DNA from: Planctomycetaceae bacterium
GTDB lineage: Bacteria; Planctomycetota; Phycisphaerae; Tepidisphaerales; Tepidisphaeraceae
Direction: 5' to 3'
NCBI GenBank assembly: GCA_027487775.1
Contig: JAIYCY010000013.1
Span: 121,447 to 185,446 of the forward strand
DNA length: 64,000 bases
Shown: positions 48,098 through 58,114 of the stretch, piece by piece
Layout: every line of letters begins with the position of its first letter
How positions within the stretch are numbered: the stretch's first letter is position 1
The notes under the pieces: model-generated
The model's database searches: none
Seen by the model: the letters and a program-made list of their open reading frames with translations, nothing else
What the model was told of the DNA's origin: nothing
Translations under genes and position numbers: made by a program

Positions 48098-50719
48098 TCA
48101 CGCCTTCATCAGTTTCCGCAGCACGGTTTGCAGGATTCCGCCGTTGCGGTAGTAGTCGAGTTCGACGGGTGTATCGATTCGGCAGGTGGTTTCGAAGGTT
48201 TTCCCGCCCGCCTTCACGACGACGGTTTGTCCGGGCTTGAGTTGATCGCCGATGTCGATGTCGAAGGTTTCTTCGCCGCTAAGGCCGAGGGAGGCGGCGG
48301 TTTGTCCGGGTTTATAGATCAGCGGCAAGACGCCCATGCCGACGAGGTTGCTGCGGTGAATCCGCTCAAAACTCTCCGCGATCACCACGCGGACGCCCAG
48401 GAGCATCGTTCCCTTCGCCGCCCAGTCGCGGCTGCTGCCCATGCCGTAGTCCTTGCCCGCCAGCACCACCAGCGGGATCTTTTTGGCCTGGTATTGCATG
48501 CTCGCGTCGTAGATCGGCTCGACCGCTCCGCTCAGCAGATTCTTGGTCACGCCGCCTTCGGTGCCCGGCGCGAGCAGATTCTTCAGGCGAATATTGGCAA
48601 AGGTTCCGCGGACCATCACCTGATCTGCGCCGCGGCGCGCGCCGTATTGGTTAAAGTCGATCACCTTCACGCCGTTGTCCATCAGATACTTGCCGGCCGG
48701 CGAATCCTTCTTGATGTTCCCTGCCGGGCTGATGTGATCCGTCGTCACGCTGTCGCCCACCATCACCAGCACGCGCGCGCCCTTGATCGATTTGATCGAA
48801 AGGTCCGTGCTCTTGATCGATTCAAAGAACGGGGGGTTCTGGATGTACGTGGACGTCGGGTTCCACTCAAAAAGCTCTCCGCCCTTCACCGGAATCTCGT
48901 TCCATTCGGTGCTCTTGCTCCCCACATCCGTGTATTGATTCACAAACATCTTCGGATCGATCGACGCCCGGATCACGTCATCGACTTCCTTTTGGCTGGG
49001 CCAGATGTCTTTGAGCATCACGGGCTTTCCGTCGTGGCCGGTGCCGATCGGATCGCGTGTGAAATCGATGTCGATGTTGCCCGCCAGCGCGTAGGCGACG
49101 ACGAGAGGTGGGCTGGCGAGGTAGTTGGCCTTCACGTGCGGATTGACGCGTCCTTCGAAGTTTCGATTGCCCGACAGCACGCTGACTGCGACGAGTTGCT
49201 CCTGGTCGATCGCGCCGGCGATGGGTTCGGGCAGCGGGCCGGAGTTTCCGATGCAGGTTGTGCAGCCATAACCGACGGTATGAAAGCCGACCGCGTCGAG
49301 ATACTTCGTCAGTCCTGCCTTGTCGAAATAGTCTGTTACCACGCGACTGCCGGGGGCGAGGCTGGTTTTGACGTGGGGCTTGGACTTCAGGCCTTTTTCG
49401 ACGGCCTTTTTGGCGACGAGTCCTGCTGCGACCATGACGCTGGGGTTGCTGGTGTTGGTGCAGCTTGTGATGGCTGCGATCACGACGTCGCCGTGTGCCA
49501 CTTGGCGTCCGTCGCTGGCCTTGGTCGATTTCGATTTCGCGGGTGCGTCGGGGAAGTTCGTCGCATAGCTCTTCTTCACCTGCGAAAGTTCGACGCGATC
49601 CTGCGGACGCTTCGGACCGGCGAGGCTTGGCTCGACGCTATCCAGGTCAAGTTCGAGCGTGTCGGTGAAGATCGGCTCGACCGAATCCTCGCGCCACAGG
49701 CCCTGCTCTTTGCAGTAGCGTTCGACCAGATCGATTTGCTTCTCATCTCGCCCGGTCAGCCGCAGGTAGGTGAGGGTTTGCGTATCGACGGGGAAGAATC
49801 CCATGGTCGCGCCGTATTCGGGGGCCATGTTGGCGATGGTGGCTCGGTCGGCGAGGCTCATGCTGGCGAGTCCGGGTCCGTAGAACTCGACGAACTTTTC
49901 GACGACGCCTTTTTTGCGGAGCATTTCGGTGACGCGAAGCACGAGGTCGGTGGCGGTCGCGCCTTCGCGTAGAGCGCCTTTGAGTTTGAATCCGATGACC
50001 TCGGGCGTGACGATCGTGATGGGCTGGCCGAGCATGCAGGCTTCTGCTTCGATTCCGCCGACGCCCCAGCCGACGACGCCTAGGCCGTTGATCATGGTGG
50101 TGTGGCTGTCGGTGCCGACGAGTGAATCCGGATACGCCACGCCGTCCTTCGTCCAGACGACGCGCGCCAGGTGTTCGAGGTTGACCTGATGCACGATGCC
50201 CCGGCCCGGCGGGACGACGCCGAAGTTTTTGAACGCCTTTTGGCCCCACTTCAGGAATTCGTATCGTTCGAGGTTTCGTTGAAACTCGAGCTTGGTGTTG
50301 TTGAGCAGTGCGAGGGGATTGGCGTATTCGTCGACTTGCACGCTGTGGTCGATGACGAGATCGACCGGGACGAGCGGGTTGATTTTCTGTGGGTCTCCGC
50401 CTGCAAGTTTCATGGCATGGCGCATGGCGGCCAGGTCGACGACGCAGGGCACGCCGGTGAAGTCTTGGAGGATGACGCGGGCGACTTTGAAAGGCACTTC
50501 GCGTGTGCCGGGGGATTTGGCGTTGTAGTGGACGAGGTTTTGGACGTCGGTATCGCTGACGACGAAGTTGTCGTGGTTGCGGACGAGAGATTCGAGGAGG
50601 ACTTTGATGGAGTAAGGCAGGCGAGACGTATCCCCGAGGGCGGACAGTTTATAGATGGTGTGCGAGCCGGCTTTGCTGCTGAGCGTCGCCATCGATCCGA
50701 AGGGGTTGTGCGCGGTCAT
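48098..50719 (-). CDS. acnA: Aconitate hydratase A
   Basis: 873 residues from ATG 50719 ([13 protein letters not shown]); upstream open frame to 50809 lacks support. The Fe-S cysteines are in [13 protein letters not shown] (about 420) and [14 protein letters not shown] (about 485-488). The catalytic C-terminal swivel domain contains [16 protein letters not shown] and [23 protein letters not shown] cycle; the IRP1-like AcnA branch that can also bind RNA in some bacteria. The only complete TCA gene in the window. Confidence 0.95.
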   Translation of the reverse strand: MTAHNPFGSMATLSSKAGSHTIYKLSALGDTSRLPYSIKVLLESLVRNHDNFVVSDTDVQNLVHYNAKSPGTREVPFKVARVILQDFTGVPCVVDLAAMRHAMKLAGGDPQKINPLVPVDLVIDHSVQVDEYANPLALLNNTKLEFQRNLERYEFLKWGQKAFKNFGVVPPGRGIVHQVNLEHLARVVWTKDGVAYPDSLVGTDSHTTMINGLGVVGWGVGGIEAEACMLGQPITIVTPEVIGFKLKGALREGATATDLVLRVTEMLRKKGVVEKFVEFYGPGLASMSLADRATIANMAPEYGATMGFFPVDTQTLTYLRLTGRDEKQIDLVERYCKEQGLWREDSVEPIFTDTLELDLDSVEPSLAGPKRPQDRVELSQVKKSYATNFPDAPAKSKSTKASDGRQVAHGDVVIAAITSCTNTSNPSVMVAAGLVAKKAVEKGLKSKPHVKTSLAPGSRVVTDYFDKAGLTKYLDAVGFHTVGYGCTTCIGNSGPLPEPIAGAIDQEQLVAVSVLSGNRNFEGRVNPHVKANYLASPPLVVAYALAGNIDIDFTRDPIGTGHDGKPVMLKDIWPSQKEVDDVIRASIDPKMFVNQYTDVGSKSTEWNEIPVKGGELFEWNPTSTYIQNPPFFESIKSTDLSIKSIKGARVLVMVGDSVTTDHISPAGNIKKDSPAGKYLMDNGVKVIDFNQYGARRGADQVMVRGTFANIRLKNLLAPGTEGGVTKNLLSGAVEPIYDASMQYQAKKIPLVVLAGKDYGMGSSRDWAAKGTMLLGVRVVIAESFERIHRSNLVGMGVLPLIYKPGQTAASLGLSGEETFDIDIGDQLKPGQTVVVKAGGKTFETTCRIDTPVELDYYRNGGILQTVLRKLMKA

Positions 50720-50985
50720 GTTGATCGGGACCTTTCCAAAAGTCTGTTGAGCGTAAACGACCGACCGACCCGCGACCCCAAGTCGCACGACCGGCGGACT
50801 GGCATCCATCCATCGACGGACCCGAGCCTGTTGATTTTAGAAATACCCCACCCCCCTGCAATGCCCGCCAGCCCTCGCATTCCCGCGTTCGCTCACACGT
50901 TCTGGCATGGGCAGAGACGATCCTCCGGAGCACCGATGCGTTGCGGCGGTCCGCAGGATGGCGATCGACCGATAACGCCCCCCAA

Positions 50986-51573
50986 CGGCCCACTCGGGCC
51001 GGTCATCGGACGGCTGGGACCGAGAATCGGCCCGCTGGGGCCGAAAATCGGCCGGCTGAGGCCCGCAACCGCTTTTTTTCACACCTACAACGACCGTCTT
51101 CAGCCCGAAAACGATCGATTTCAAACTTAAAACGATCGTTTTCAAACCTGAAACGATCGTTTCCAAACCGAAATCGATCGTTTACAAACCTGAACAGCGC
51201 GTTTCCGAACCGAAAGCGATCGTTTTCAAACCTGAACCGCGCGATTCCGACCCTGAAACGATCGTTTTCAAACCTGAAACGTTCGATTCCGAACCTGAAA
51301 CGCGCGATTTCAAACCTACAACGATCGTTTGCAGGCCGTAACCGATCGGTTTCGACCTCACTGCGGTTGTTGTAAACCCGGCTTCAAGAGGTTTGAGGTC
51401 TGCGTCAACCGGGACGAGGTCTGCGGCAAAAGGTTTGAGGCTTGCGTCAAGGGGATTGAGGCTTGCCACGGCCGCGGTGAAGTCCGTGACGATCGTCCCG
51501 GACGCTGCGACGGTCGCGTTGAAGCTTGCGACGGTCGGATGCGGACTCATGACGGGCATTTGGACGTCGGGAT
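50986..51573. repeat. Phase-locked 21-bp tandem array with CGATCG cores (array 1)
   Basis: Twenty-eight consecutive 21-bp units without slippage. Positions of the hexamer core: exact CGATCG at 51112, 51133, 51154, 51175, 51217, 51259, 51322, 51343 and 51490; between them CGNNCG-type variants (CGCGCG, CGTTCG, CGGTCG, CGGCCG) sit at the same phase (51091, 51238, 51280, 51301, 51469, 51511, 51532). In the middle part the remaining 15 bp read roughly TTTTCAAACCTGAAA, itself nearly palindromic. Both strands stay open because 21 is a multiple of three. It lies between the acnA start and the broken PIN module. Confidence 0.92.
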
Positions 51574-51597
51574 GGGTTGATGCGGGAGGGCGCGTTC

Positions 51598-51708
51598 CTA
51601 TTGAAGGGACGCAATGAATTGCGGAGGGGTGAGGACTTGAAAATCCGGATGCTGAGCGAGGAGTGCTTGCAGGAAGACATTGCAGTCGAAGACGACGTGT
51701 GGCTTCAT
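51598..51708 (-). pseudogene. PIN-domain toxin reduced by internal deletion
   Basis: An intact but tiny frame of 36 residues: it starts MKPHVVFDCNVFLQALL, the first strand and first Asp of a PIN nuclease, then jumps to HPDFQVLTPPQFIASLQ, the last strand and end of the same family. Full-length relatives are about 140 residues, so roughly 100 central residues with the remaining active-site acids are gone. The start overlaps the antitoxin stop as ATGA. The gene's end is next to the 21-bp array. Not functional as a nuclease. Confidence 0.75.
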
Positions 51709-51968
51709 GGCGATTTGGGGTTGCATCGCAGTTGGGCGCGCACTTCGTGTTTTACTTCTTCCAGGAAGTCGGCCAACTCGTCATCGTTCAAACGGCTTGG
51801 TGGGGAATCGTTCGCGGTCTTGGCGTTGATTTCCGACAATGAAAGAGGGCGCTTGGCGGTTTCTTCAACGATGTTGGCGACGTATGTGGGCAGGTCGACG
51901 CCTGCTGCGCGTGCCTTGGCGGTGAGCGTTGCTTCGGCCTCTTCGGAAATGGAAAGGCTCAAGACCAT
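51705..51968 (-). CDS. Antitoxin of a PIN TA module
   Basis: 87 residues. Opens with VLSLSISEEAEATLTAKARAAGVD, a ribbon-helix-helix-like strand-helix-helix pattern, then a helix and an acidic tail DDELADFLEEVKHEV that would bind the toxin. It is followed by the deleted PIN gene, so it is an orphan antitoxin. Confidence 0.75.
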   Translation of the reverse strand: MVLSLSISEEAEATLTAKARAAGVDLPTYVANIVEETAKRPLSLSEINAKTANDSPPSRLNDDELADFLEEVKHEVRAQLRCNPKSP

Positions 51969-52244
51969 GAGTGGAAAGTATCACAATTCCTGCGGCTGGG
52001 GAACATGTTTTGCGGTGTCGTTGTTTTCGCGTATTGGTGCTGCTGGGGAGGCGAGCGGCTTGGGATTGACGCTGTGATCAAGAGTCGGCTGGTCGGTTGG
52101 TTGGAGAGGTGTCGTGTGCGTGTTGGGCGGCACGGGTTTGGGTGTAGCTGGTGTGGTTTTTGGGTGGACGAGGTGGTGTGTTTTGGGGATTTGATTTGGC
52201 AGTCGCAATCGCGGGTTGTTTCGGTTAGGTTTTGTGATTCGGGA
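51969..52244. other. Spacer between the PIN antitoxin and tRNA-Pro
   Basis: No gene is seen in these 276 bp. The plus strand is G/T-rich with low A content from about 52050 to 52200. It must carry the tRNA promoter. Confidence 0.4.
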
Positions 52245-52319
52245 CAGGGTGTAGCTCAGCTTGGCTAGAGCGTCTGGTTTGGGTCCAGAAGGCCGGAGGT
52301 TCAAATCCTCTCACCCTGA
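52245..52319 (+). tRNA. tRNA-Pro (anticodon UGG)
   Basis: 75 nt cloverleaf. Acceptor CAGGGTG pairs with CACCCTG, discriminator A, no encoded CCA. D arm GTAGCTCAGCTTGGCTAGAGC; anticodon stem CTGG/CCAG with loop TTTGGGT giving TGG; T arm GGAGG TTCAAAT CCTCT. All stems pair. Confidence 0.96.
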
Positions 52320-52409
52320 CTTTTCGGGCCGATGTTTCGGTCGGTTTGTTTCGGGCGAATCGGTTTGTGTGGGTGTAGTTCAAGGACGAGTACAAGGCAG
52401 GGCGAGGGA

Positions 52410-55400
52410 ATGACGGCACTCGATACGCTTAAAGGCGATTTTGCGTTCGAGATTCGTTCTCGGGGCAAGGAATATTTTCTGGACAATCACGTTGAGTTGG
52501 ACCGGTGTGAGCCGGGTCTGATTCGATCGCACGTGAATGGTGCGGAGCGTTACCGTGTGGTGGTGAGGTGGGACGGCGGGGGCGTGGCGTATTCTTGTAC
52601 GTGTGCGCATTTTCAGGACAAGGACGAGCCTTGTCAGCACGTTTGGGCGACGCTGTTGGAGGCGGACCACGACGGTGTGCTGGAGATCGCGGCGCGGCGG
52701 TTGGACGGGCCGCGTGTGGCGGTGATGGACGGTCCGCCGACGGCGAACAAGCGTTTATCGTTGTGGCAGATGCAGCTTCAGCAGATTCGCGAGCGTGTGG
52801 GTGGACGGATCGAGCCTGCGGAGTTGGTGGAGCGATGGCCTGAGGATCGTCGTGTGGTGTATGGGATCGACGTGGACCGTTCGGAGGGTCTGGCCGACGG
52901 TGCGCTGGCGATTCGGTTGTACACGCAGAAGCTGACGAAGGCTGGCAAATGGGGGGAATGTCGTCGATTTGCGTTATCGATCGAGCAGTGGGTGCATGCG
53001 ACGGACGCGGAGGATCGGGCGATCGCGCGTGCGATTGTGGGTGCGGACAAGGACTTCTTTTTAGCTTCGGGCGAGCCGCTTTTGGATCTTCCGCCCTGGA
53101 CGATCGATGCGGTTTTGCGGCGCATGGTGGAGACGGGTCGATGTCATGTGGTGATATCGGGGGAGATTTCGCCTGTGCCGGTGAAATGGGATGATGTGGA
53201 GGCGTGGCGATTCACGTTGTCGGTGAGGCCTGACGAGAACGCGAACGGTCATCATATTGTAGCGTCGCTGGTGCGTGAGGGTGAGACGGTATCGCTTGCG
53301 GATGTGAGCATAGCGACGCCGAGCGGATGGGCGATCGTGGGCAACCGGGTGGCGCGGCTGGATACGGCGGGTGCGTGGCCGTTGCTGGCGGAGATGCGTG
53401 GGCACGACGAGTTGATTGTGCCGGCGGCGGAGAGTGACAAGCTGGTTTCGGAGCTGCTGGCGTTGCCGTCGATCCCCTATTTGCAGCTTCCGCCGACCTT
53501 GGGGATAGACACGATCGACGGCAGTCCGAAGCCTGAGTTGCGGATCTTTCCGCGGCGTGAGGACGAGCCGGGCGTGGGTCAATTGGCGCTTGAGGTTTGG
53601 TTTGATTATGCGGGACATCATGTGTCGAGCCATGACGCGCGAGCGGTGGTCTTTGATGCGTCTGGCAAGCGGTTGATTCGACGTGATCGCACCTCGGAGT
53701 CGCAGCGACTTGATGAATTGATGAGGCAGGAAGTCCGCTTGGATCGTGACGGGAACGGCGTGACGGTATCGATCACATCGGACCGTCTGCCGGGCGTGGT
53801 GCTGGAGTTGAATCGTCGAGGCTGGCGTGTGGAGGCGCGTGGCACGTTGTATCGGGCTGCGGGGGCGTTTTCGGTGAGCGTCAAGAGCGGGATCGACTGG
53901 TTCGACATGGACCTGAATTTGTCGTTTGACGGTGTGAAGGCGCGGACGCCGGAGCTGCTGAAGGCGCTACGTTCGGGTCAGCGGATGGTGGTGCTCGACG
54001 ACGGTACGATCGGTGTGCTTCCGGACGAATGGCTCGCGCGTTACGCGGCGGTGCTGGAGCTGGGCGAGGCGTCGGAAGAGGGCGCGATCCGTTTTGCCCG
54101 CAGTCAGACGGCGGTGCTGGATGCGATGCTGCGTACGCTGCCCGAGGCGCGCGTGGATGAAGTGTTTGACAACGCGAGGAAGCAGCTTCGCAGCTTTCAG
54201 GGCGTGGAGGCGGTCGACCCTGGCAGCGATTTCAGAGGCACGCTGCGTGACTATCAGCGTGAAGGCCTGGGCTGGCTTGAGTTTCTTCGCAAGTTCAACT
54301 TCGGCGGATGTCTTGCGGACGACATGGGTCTGGGGAAGACGATTCAGGTGCTGGCGCTGCTGGATCAGCGTCGCACGCGCGCGGACGACGGCACGCCGCG
54401 GACGAGTCTTGTGGTGGTTCCGCGCTCGCTGGTCTTTAACTGGATCGCGGAGGCGAAGAAGTTCACGCCGAAGCTTCGAGTGCTGGATCACAGCGGGATC
54501 GACCGCGCGCGAACGCCGGAGAGTTTTGCGAAATACGATTTGATCATCACGACCTACGGCACGTTGCGTCGTGATGTGGGGATGCTGCGGGAGACGGAGT
54601 TTGATTACCTCGTGCTGGACGAGTCGCAGGCGGTCAAGAACAGTTCGACCGCCAGCGCCAAGAGCGTGCGTCTGCTGCGAGGTCGGCATCGTTTGGCGAT
54701 GAGCGGTACGCCGGTGGAAAACCATCTGGGTGAATTGTGGAGCCTGTTCGACTTTCTCAATCCGGGCATGCTGGGCAGTTCTGGCGTGTTTAAGCTGATC
54801 GGCAACGGCAGCACACAAAATGGTATCGCTGCTGCCAGCGCGACAAGCAAGCCCAGCGCCACGAGCAAGCCCAGCGCGTCAGCTTCCACGGTCGTTGCGA
54901 CATCTGACGGAAAGTATGAGGATGAACGGTCTGGGGATGCACGGGCCGGGGATTCGCAGGCCGACGAGAATTCTGAAGCGGACGGTTCTTCGATCGACGG
55001 TCGGCAGTTGATTGCGCAGGCGGTTCGTCCGTTCATTTTGCGTCGCACGAAGTCGCAGGTGGCGCGTGAGCTTCCGCCGCGCGTGGAGCAGACGATCTTC
55101 TGTCAGCTCGAAGACGAACAGCGTCGTCGTTACGACGAGTTGAAGGAGCATTATCGCGTGGCGCTGCTTGGTCGTGAGAACGACGGACGATCGACGATGC
55201 AGGTGCTCGAGGCGCTCTTGCGTCTCAGGCAGGCGGCCTGTCATCCGGGCTTGCTCGATGCGTCTCGTGCTGCCGAGTCGAGCGCGAAGTTTGACACGCT
55301 GTTGTCGCAACTCGATGAGATTCAGCAAGGCGGAGGCAAGGCGCTGGTGTTCAGTCAGTTCACGAGCCTGCTCGCGCTTTTGCGGCCACGATTGGACGAG

Positions 55401-55787
55401 CGTGGCTTCAACTATGAATACCTCGACGGACAGACGCGCGATCGGCAGGCGTGCGTCGAGCGATTCCAGAACGACCCGGATTGCACGCTCTTTCTCATCA
55501 GCCTCAAGGCGGGCGGCATCGGCCTGAACCTGACGGCGGCGGAGTATGTCTTCCTGCTGGATCCGTGGTGGAACCCCGCCGTCGAAGCCCAGGCGATCGA
55601 CCGCGCCCACCGCATCGGTCAGACGCGAACGGTCTTTGCCTATCGCCTGATCGCCAGCGACACGATCGAGGAAAAGGTGTTGCAACTGCAGGCCGGCAAA
55701 CGTGATCTGGCCGACGCCATCATCAACGAGGACAACAGCCTGATCCGCAACCTGACGACCGACGATCTAAAGCTGCTGTTGAGCTGA
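52410..55787 (+). CDS. SWIM/SNF2-family helicase
   Basis: 1125 residues from ATG 52410; the frame opens at 52332, inside the sequence just after the tRNA. SWIM zinc finger CTCAHFQDKDEPCQH at about 62-77; a long middle region of beta-rich segments; SNF2 N-terminal ATPase with Walker A DDMGLGKTIQVL (about 637) and Walker B YLVLDESQAVKN (about 736); Helicase_C from about 970 (SKFDTLLSQLD, VFSQFTSLL, LISLKAGGIGLNLT, DRAHRIGQTR). A Ser/Ala/Thr-rich insertion (about 805-865, ATSKPS repeats) separates the lobes. DNA-dependent ATPase likely acting on nucleoprotein; exact role unknown. Confidence 0.93.
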   Translation: MTALDTLKGDFAFEIRSRGKEYFLDNHVELDRCEPGLIRSHVNGAERYRVVVRWDGGGVAYSCTCAHFQDKDEPCQHVWATLLEADHDGVLEIAARRLDGPRVAVMDGPPTANKRLSLWQMQLQQIRERVGGRIEPAELVERWPEDRRVVYGIDVDRSEGLADGALAIRLYTQKLTKAGKWGECRRFALSIEQWVHATDAEDRAIARAIVGADKDFFLASGEPLLDLPPWTIDAVLRRMVETGRCHVVISGEISPVPVKWDDVEAWRFTLSVRPDENANGHHIVASLVREGETVSLADVSIATPSGWAIVGNRVARLDTAGAWPLLAEMRGHDELIVPAAESDKLVSELLALPSIPYLQLPPTLGIDTIDGSPKPELRIFPRREDEPGVGQLALEVWFDYAGHHVSSHDARAVVFDASGKRLIRRDRTSESQRLDELMRQEVRLDRDGNGVTVSITSDRLPGVVLELNRRGWRVEARGTLYRAAGAFSVSVKSGIDWFDMDLNLSFDGVKARTPELLKALRSGQRMVVLDDGTIGVLPDEWLARYAAVLELGEASEEGAIRFARSQTAVLDAMLRTLPEARVDEVFDNARKQLRSFQGVEAVDPGSDFRGTLRDYQREGLGWLEFLRKFNFGGCLADDMGLGKTIQVLALLDQRRTRADDGTPRTSLVVVPRSLVFNWIAEAKKFTPKLRVLDHSGIDRARTPESFAKYDLIITTYGTLRRDVGMLRETEFDYLVLDESQAVKNSSTASAKSVRLLRGRHRLAMSGTPVENHLGELWSLFDFLNPGMLGSSGVFKLIGNGSTQNGIAAASATSKPSATSKPSASASTVVATSDGKYEDERSGDARAGDSQADENSEADGSSIDGRQLIAQAVRPFILRRTKSQVARELPPRVEQTIFCQLEDEQRRRYDELKEHYRVALLGRENDGRSTMQVLEALLRLRQAACHPGLLDASRAAESSAKFDTLLSQLDEIQQGGGKALVFSQFTSLLALLRPRLDERGFNYEYLDGQTRDRQACVERFQNDPDCTLFLISLKAGGIGLNLTAAEYVFLLDPWWNPAVEAQAIDRAHRIGQTRTVFAYRLIASDTIEEKVLQLQAGKRDLADAIINEDNSLIRNLTTDDLKLLLS

Positions 55788-55856
55788 GGCGAGGTCAATC
55801 AGGCGAATCGCGTGCCCCTTCCCTGCGGGGCCGGTCTGCCTATAATTTGTCTGCCC

Positions 55857-56771
55857 ATGTCTGTTCCGCTGACCCAATTGATTTCGACCGACGCCCCACC
55901 AGCGTCCGGGTCGACATTCGGGCGAAAGCCCTCCTGGCTCAAGATGAAGATGCCCGCCGGCGAGGGATATTGGCGGCTCAAGCAGATGGTTGCGGAGAAG
56001 AAGCTGCACACGGTCTGCGAGAGCGCGAAATGTCCCAACATCGGCGAATGCTGGTCGAGCGGGACGGCGACGCTCATGATCCTCGGCGACGTCTGCACGC
56101 GTGCGTGCGGTTTTTGTCATATCAAGACCGGCCGTCCACCGACGCTTGATCTTGACGAGCCGCGTCGCGTGGGCGAGGCGGTGGCGTTCATGAAGCTCGG
56201 GCATTGCGTGATCACGAGCGTCAATCGCGATGAGCTCCCCGACGGAGGCGCAGGCGTCTGGGCAGAAACCCTCCGACAGATCCGTTTGCAATCCCCCGGC
56301 ACGAGCGTCGAGGTGCTGATCCCGGATTTTGAGGGCAACTGGGACGCGTTGCAGCTTGTCATCGACGAGCGACCCGAAATTCTCAATCACAACATCGAAT
56401 CCGTCCCGCGGCTCTATTACAAGGTTCGCCCGCAGGCTAGGTATCGCCGTAGTCTTGAACTGCTGAAGCGTTGCAAAGACGCGGGGCTGGTCACCAAGAC
56501 CGGCATGATGCTCGGCATCGGCGAAGAGGAAGGCGACGTCGAGCTCGTCATCGATGATCTGGTCAGCATCGGCGTGGACATCCTGACGCTCGGCCAATAC
56601 CTCCAGCCCACCGCCAAGCATTTGCCCGTTGATCGCTGGGTCACACCCGACGAATTCGCCTACTGGAAGACCTTCGGCGAATCGCGCGGCCTCCGCCACG
56701 TCGAGAGCGGCCCGCTCGTCCGCTCCAGCTACCACGCGGAAAAACAGGTCGAAAAACACGCGAGCTGTTAA
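55857..56771 (+). CDS. lipA: Lipoyl synthase
   Basis: 304 residues from ATG 55857 (MSVPLTQ). Radical SAM enzyme with two clusters: auxiliary cluster motif CESAKCPNIGEC (54-65) and the SAM cluster CTRACGFC (80-87). Core motifs VITSVNRDELPDGGA and KTGMMLGIGEE. Inserts sulfur into octanoyl groups on E2 and GcvH. The adjacent helicase gene ends 69 bp upstream. lipB is not nearby. Confidence 0.96.
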   Translation: MSVPLTQLISTDAPPASGSTFGRKPSWLKMKMPAGEGYWRLKQMVAEKKLHTVCESAKCPNIGECWSSGTATLMILGDVCTRACGFCHIKTGRPPTLDLDEPRRVGEAVAFMKLGHCVITSVNRDELPDGGAGVWAETLRQIRLQSPGTSVEVLIPDFEGNWDALQLVIDERPEILNHNIESVPRLYYKVRPQARYRRSLELLKRCKDAGLVTKTGMMLGIGEEEGDVELVIDDLVSIGVDILTLGQYLQPTAKHLPVDRWVTPDEFAYWKTFGESRGLRHVESGPLVRSSYHAEKQVEKHASC

Positions 56772-57004
56772 GCCAATCGACCCACGACACGCGTTTTAAG
56801 AACGTCCCGCGCTGGCGTCCGAGGGCGCGCCGACCCCAATATCCAAGTGTCGTCCTCCGCGACCGATGCTCGGCTCTGTCTAAAATCAGGTCCACCCAAA
56901 ACAAGCCTCTCGTCGCTGCTCTTATCGGCGATCCGCATCCCGGGCCGCGTTTGGCCGTGCCTTTACAGTTTCCGGCTGGGGCGGGCCGATACTCACGATG
57001 CACC

Positions 57005-57817
57005 ATGGATTCTGACACCCCGCAGTCCGATGTTCAGACGCAGATTCTCGATCCGCTGGCACGGATACAGCAGGAGCTTGATGAAGCGCGTCGTGCCCTG
57101 GAGGAGGGTCAGAAGCTCGCCACGGTCGGGACGATCGCCGCCGTCATTGCGCATGAGTTCAACAACCTGCTGACGCCGATCGCCAGCTATTGTCAGATGG
57201 GGCTTCGTTCGATCGATGCGGGCAAGCTCGACGATCCGATCATTCGCAAGGCGCTCGACAAGGGTCTGAAGCACGCGCAGCGGGCGGGCAAAATCTCCGG
57301 GGCGTTGTTGAATCTGGTGCGCGGACACGCGGATGAGGATGCGGTGAGCGTACAGACGCTGGTCGAAGAGACGCTGTCGGTGCTCGCCCGCGATCCCCAG
57401 CGAGACGGGATCGCCCTTCGCGTGCAGGTCAAGCCCGATCTGCAGATCAAAGGGGACGCGATTCAACTCGAGCAGGTGCTGCTCAATCTGCTGATCAACG
57501 CGAGACAGGCGCTGATCGGCGACGGCAGTGGACGTGGAGGATCGATCACGATCCGCGCCGACCGTGCTGCGGACGACGAGGATCGGATCCGCATCAGCAT
57601 CGCCGACACCGGGCCGGGCATCGCGCCGGAACATCTTGAGCGTATCTTCGATCCGTTCTTTACGACCAAGACCGCAAGCAAGCCCGGCGAGCCCAAGGGC
57701 ACCGGCCTGGGCCTGCACATCTGCCGTCAGATCATCGATCGTCACGGCGGAGCGATTCGCGTCGAATCGACCCCACCACGTGGGACGACGTTCAACATCC
57801 TGCTCCCGGCGGCGTGA
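57005..57817 (+). CDS. Soluble sensor histidine kinase
   Basis: 270 residues from ATG 57005 (MDSDTPQ). A short coiled coil ([21 protein letters not shown]) leads to the H box [13 protein letters not shown] (phosphoacceptor His near residue 49). The ATPase domain is complete: N box [11 protein letters not shown]1 [21 protein letters not shown]2 [12 protein letters not shown]. No sensor or membrane segment is present, so input comes through a partner. No response regulator is adjacent. Confidence 0.88.
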   Translation: MDSDTPQSDVQTQILDPLARIQQELDEARRALEEGQKLATVGTIAAVIAHEFNNLLTPIASYCQMGLRSIDAGKLDDPIIRKALDKGLKHAQRAGKISGALLNLVRGHADEDAVSVQTLVEETLSVLARDPQRDGIALRVQVKPDLQIKGDAIQLEQVLLNLLINARQALIGDGSGRGGSITIRADRAADDEDRIRISIADTGPGIAPEHLERIFDPFFTTKTASKPGEPKGTGLGLHICRQIIDRHGGAIRVESTPPRGTTFNILLPAA

Positions 57818-57819
57818 TC

Positions 57820-58106
57820 TCAATTCGGAACATATTTTCGCGCGGACCGCAAAAAACGAATCACGCGCAGGATCGTCAACGGCTTTAGCGTCGGGTCGTA
57901 CAGAACGAGCAGCCCACTGACCATGATGACCCTCGCATTTTCATCCTGCAGCTCTTCACGTTGATGGCCGAGGTTCGGCATCCGCACCAGTTCTGCAAAT
58001 CGCTTCTTCAGCCTGATCGCCACCCGTCTTGCGTTCTGCGGGCTGTGCTGAACAGACCTGAGTAAATCAGGATCTCACGAACGTCCTCGACTGCGATGTC
58101 CGTCAA
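57820..58106 (-). pseudogene. Frameshifted ParE-type toxin
   Basis: The first part reads YRLTDIAVEDVREILIY in one frame; near 58062-58066 the match moves to the next frame, which continues RSVQHSPQNARRVAIRL, RMPNLGHQREEL, and ends LRSARKYVPN at 57820. Together they make a full ParE (about 95 residues), so a single indel has broken it. The likely start is a TTG at 58106, just past the antitoxin stop at 58115. The intact part alone opens as a 67-residue frame at 58023. Confidence 0.78.
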
Positions 58107-58114
58107 CCGATAGC

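Noticed and set aside
50941..51375. A 144-residue plus-strand frame of SNLKRSF heptads over array 1
   Set aside because: The frame is open because the period is a multiple of three; no ribosome site; the minus strand is equally open, and array 2 does not keep the same residues.
50986..51573. CRISPR array
   Set aside because: There are no distinct spacers; units are 21 bp, contiguous and degenerate, and no cas gene is present.
53967..54818. A 283-residue minus-strand frame under the SNF2 gene
   Set aside because: His/Arg/Gln-rich complement of the helicase; no family likeness.
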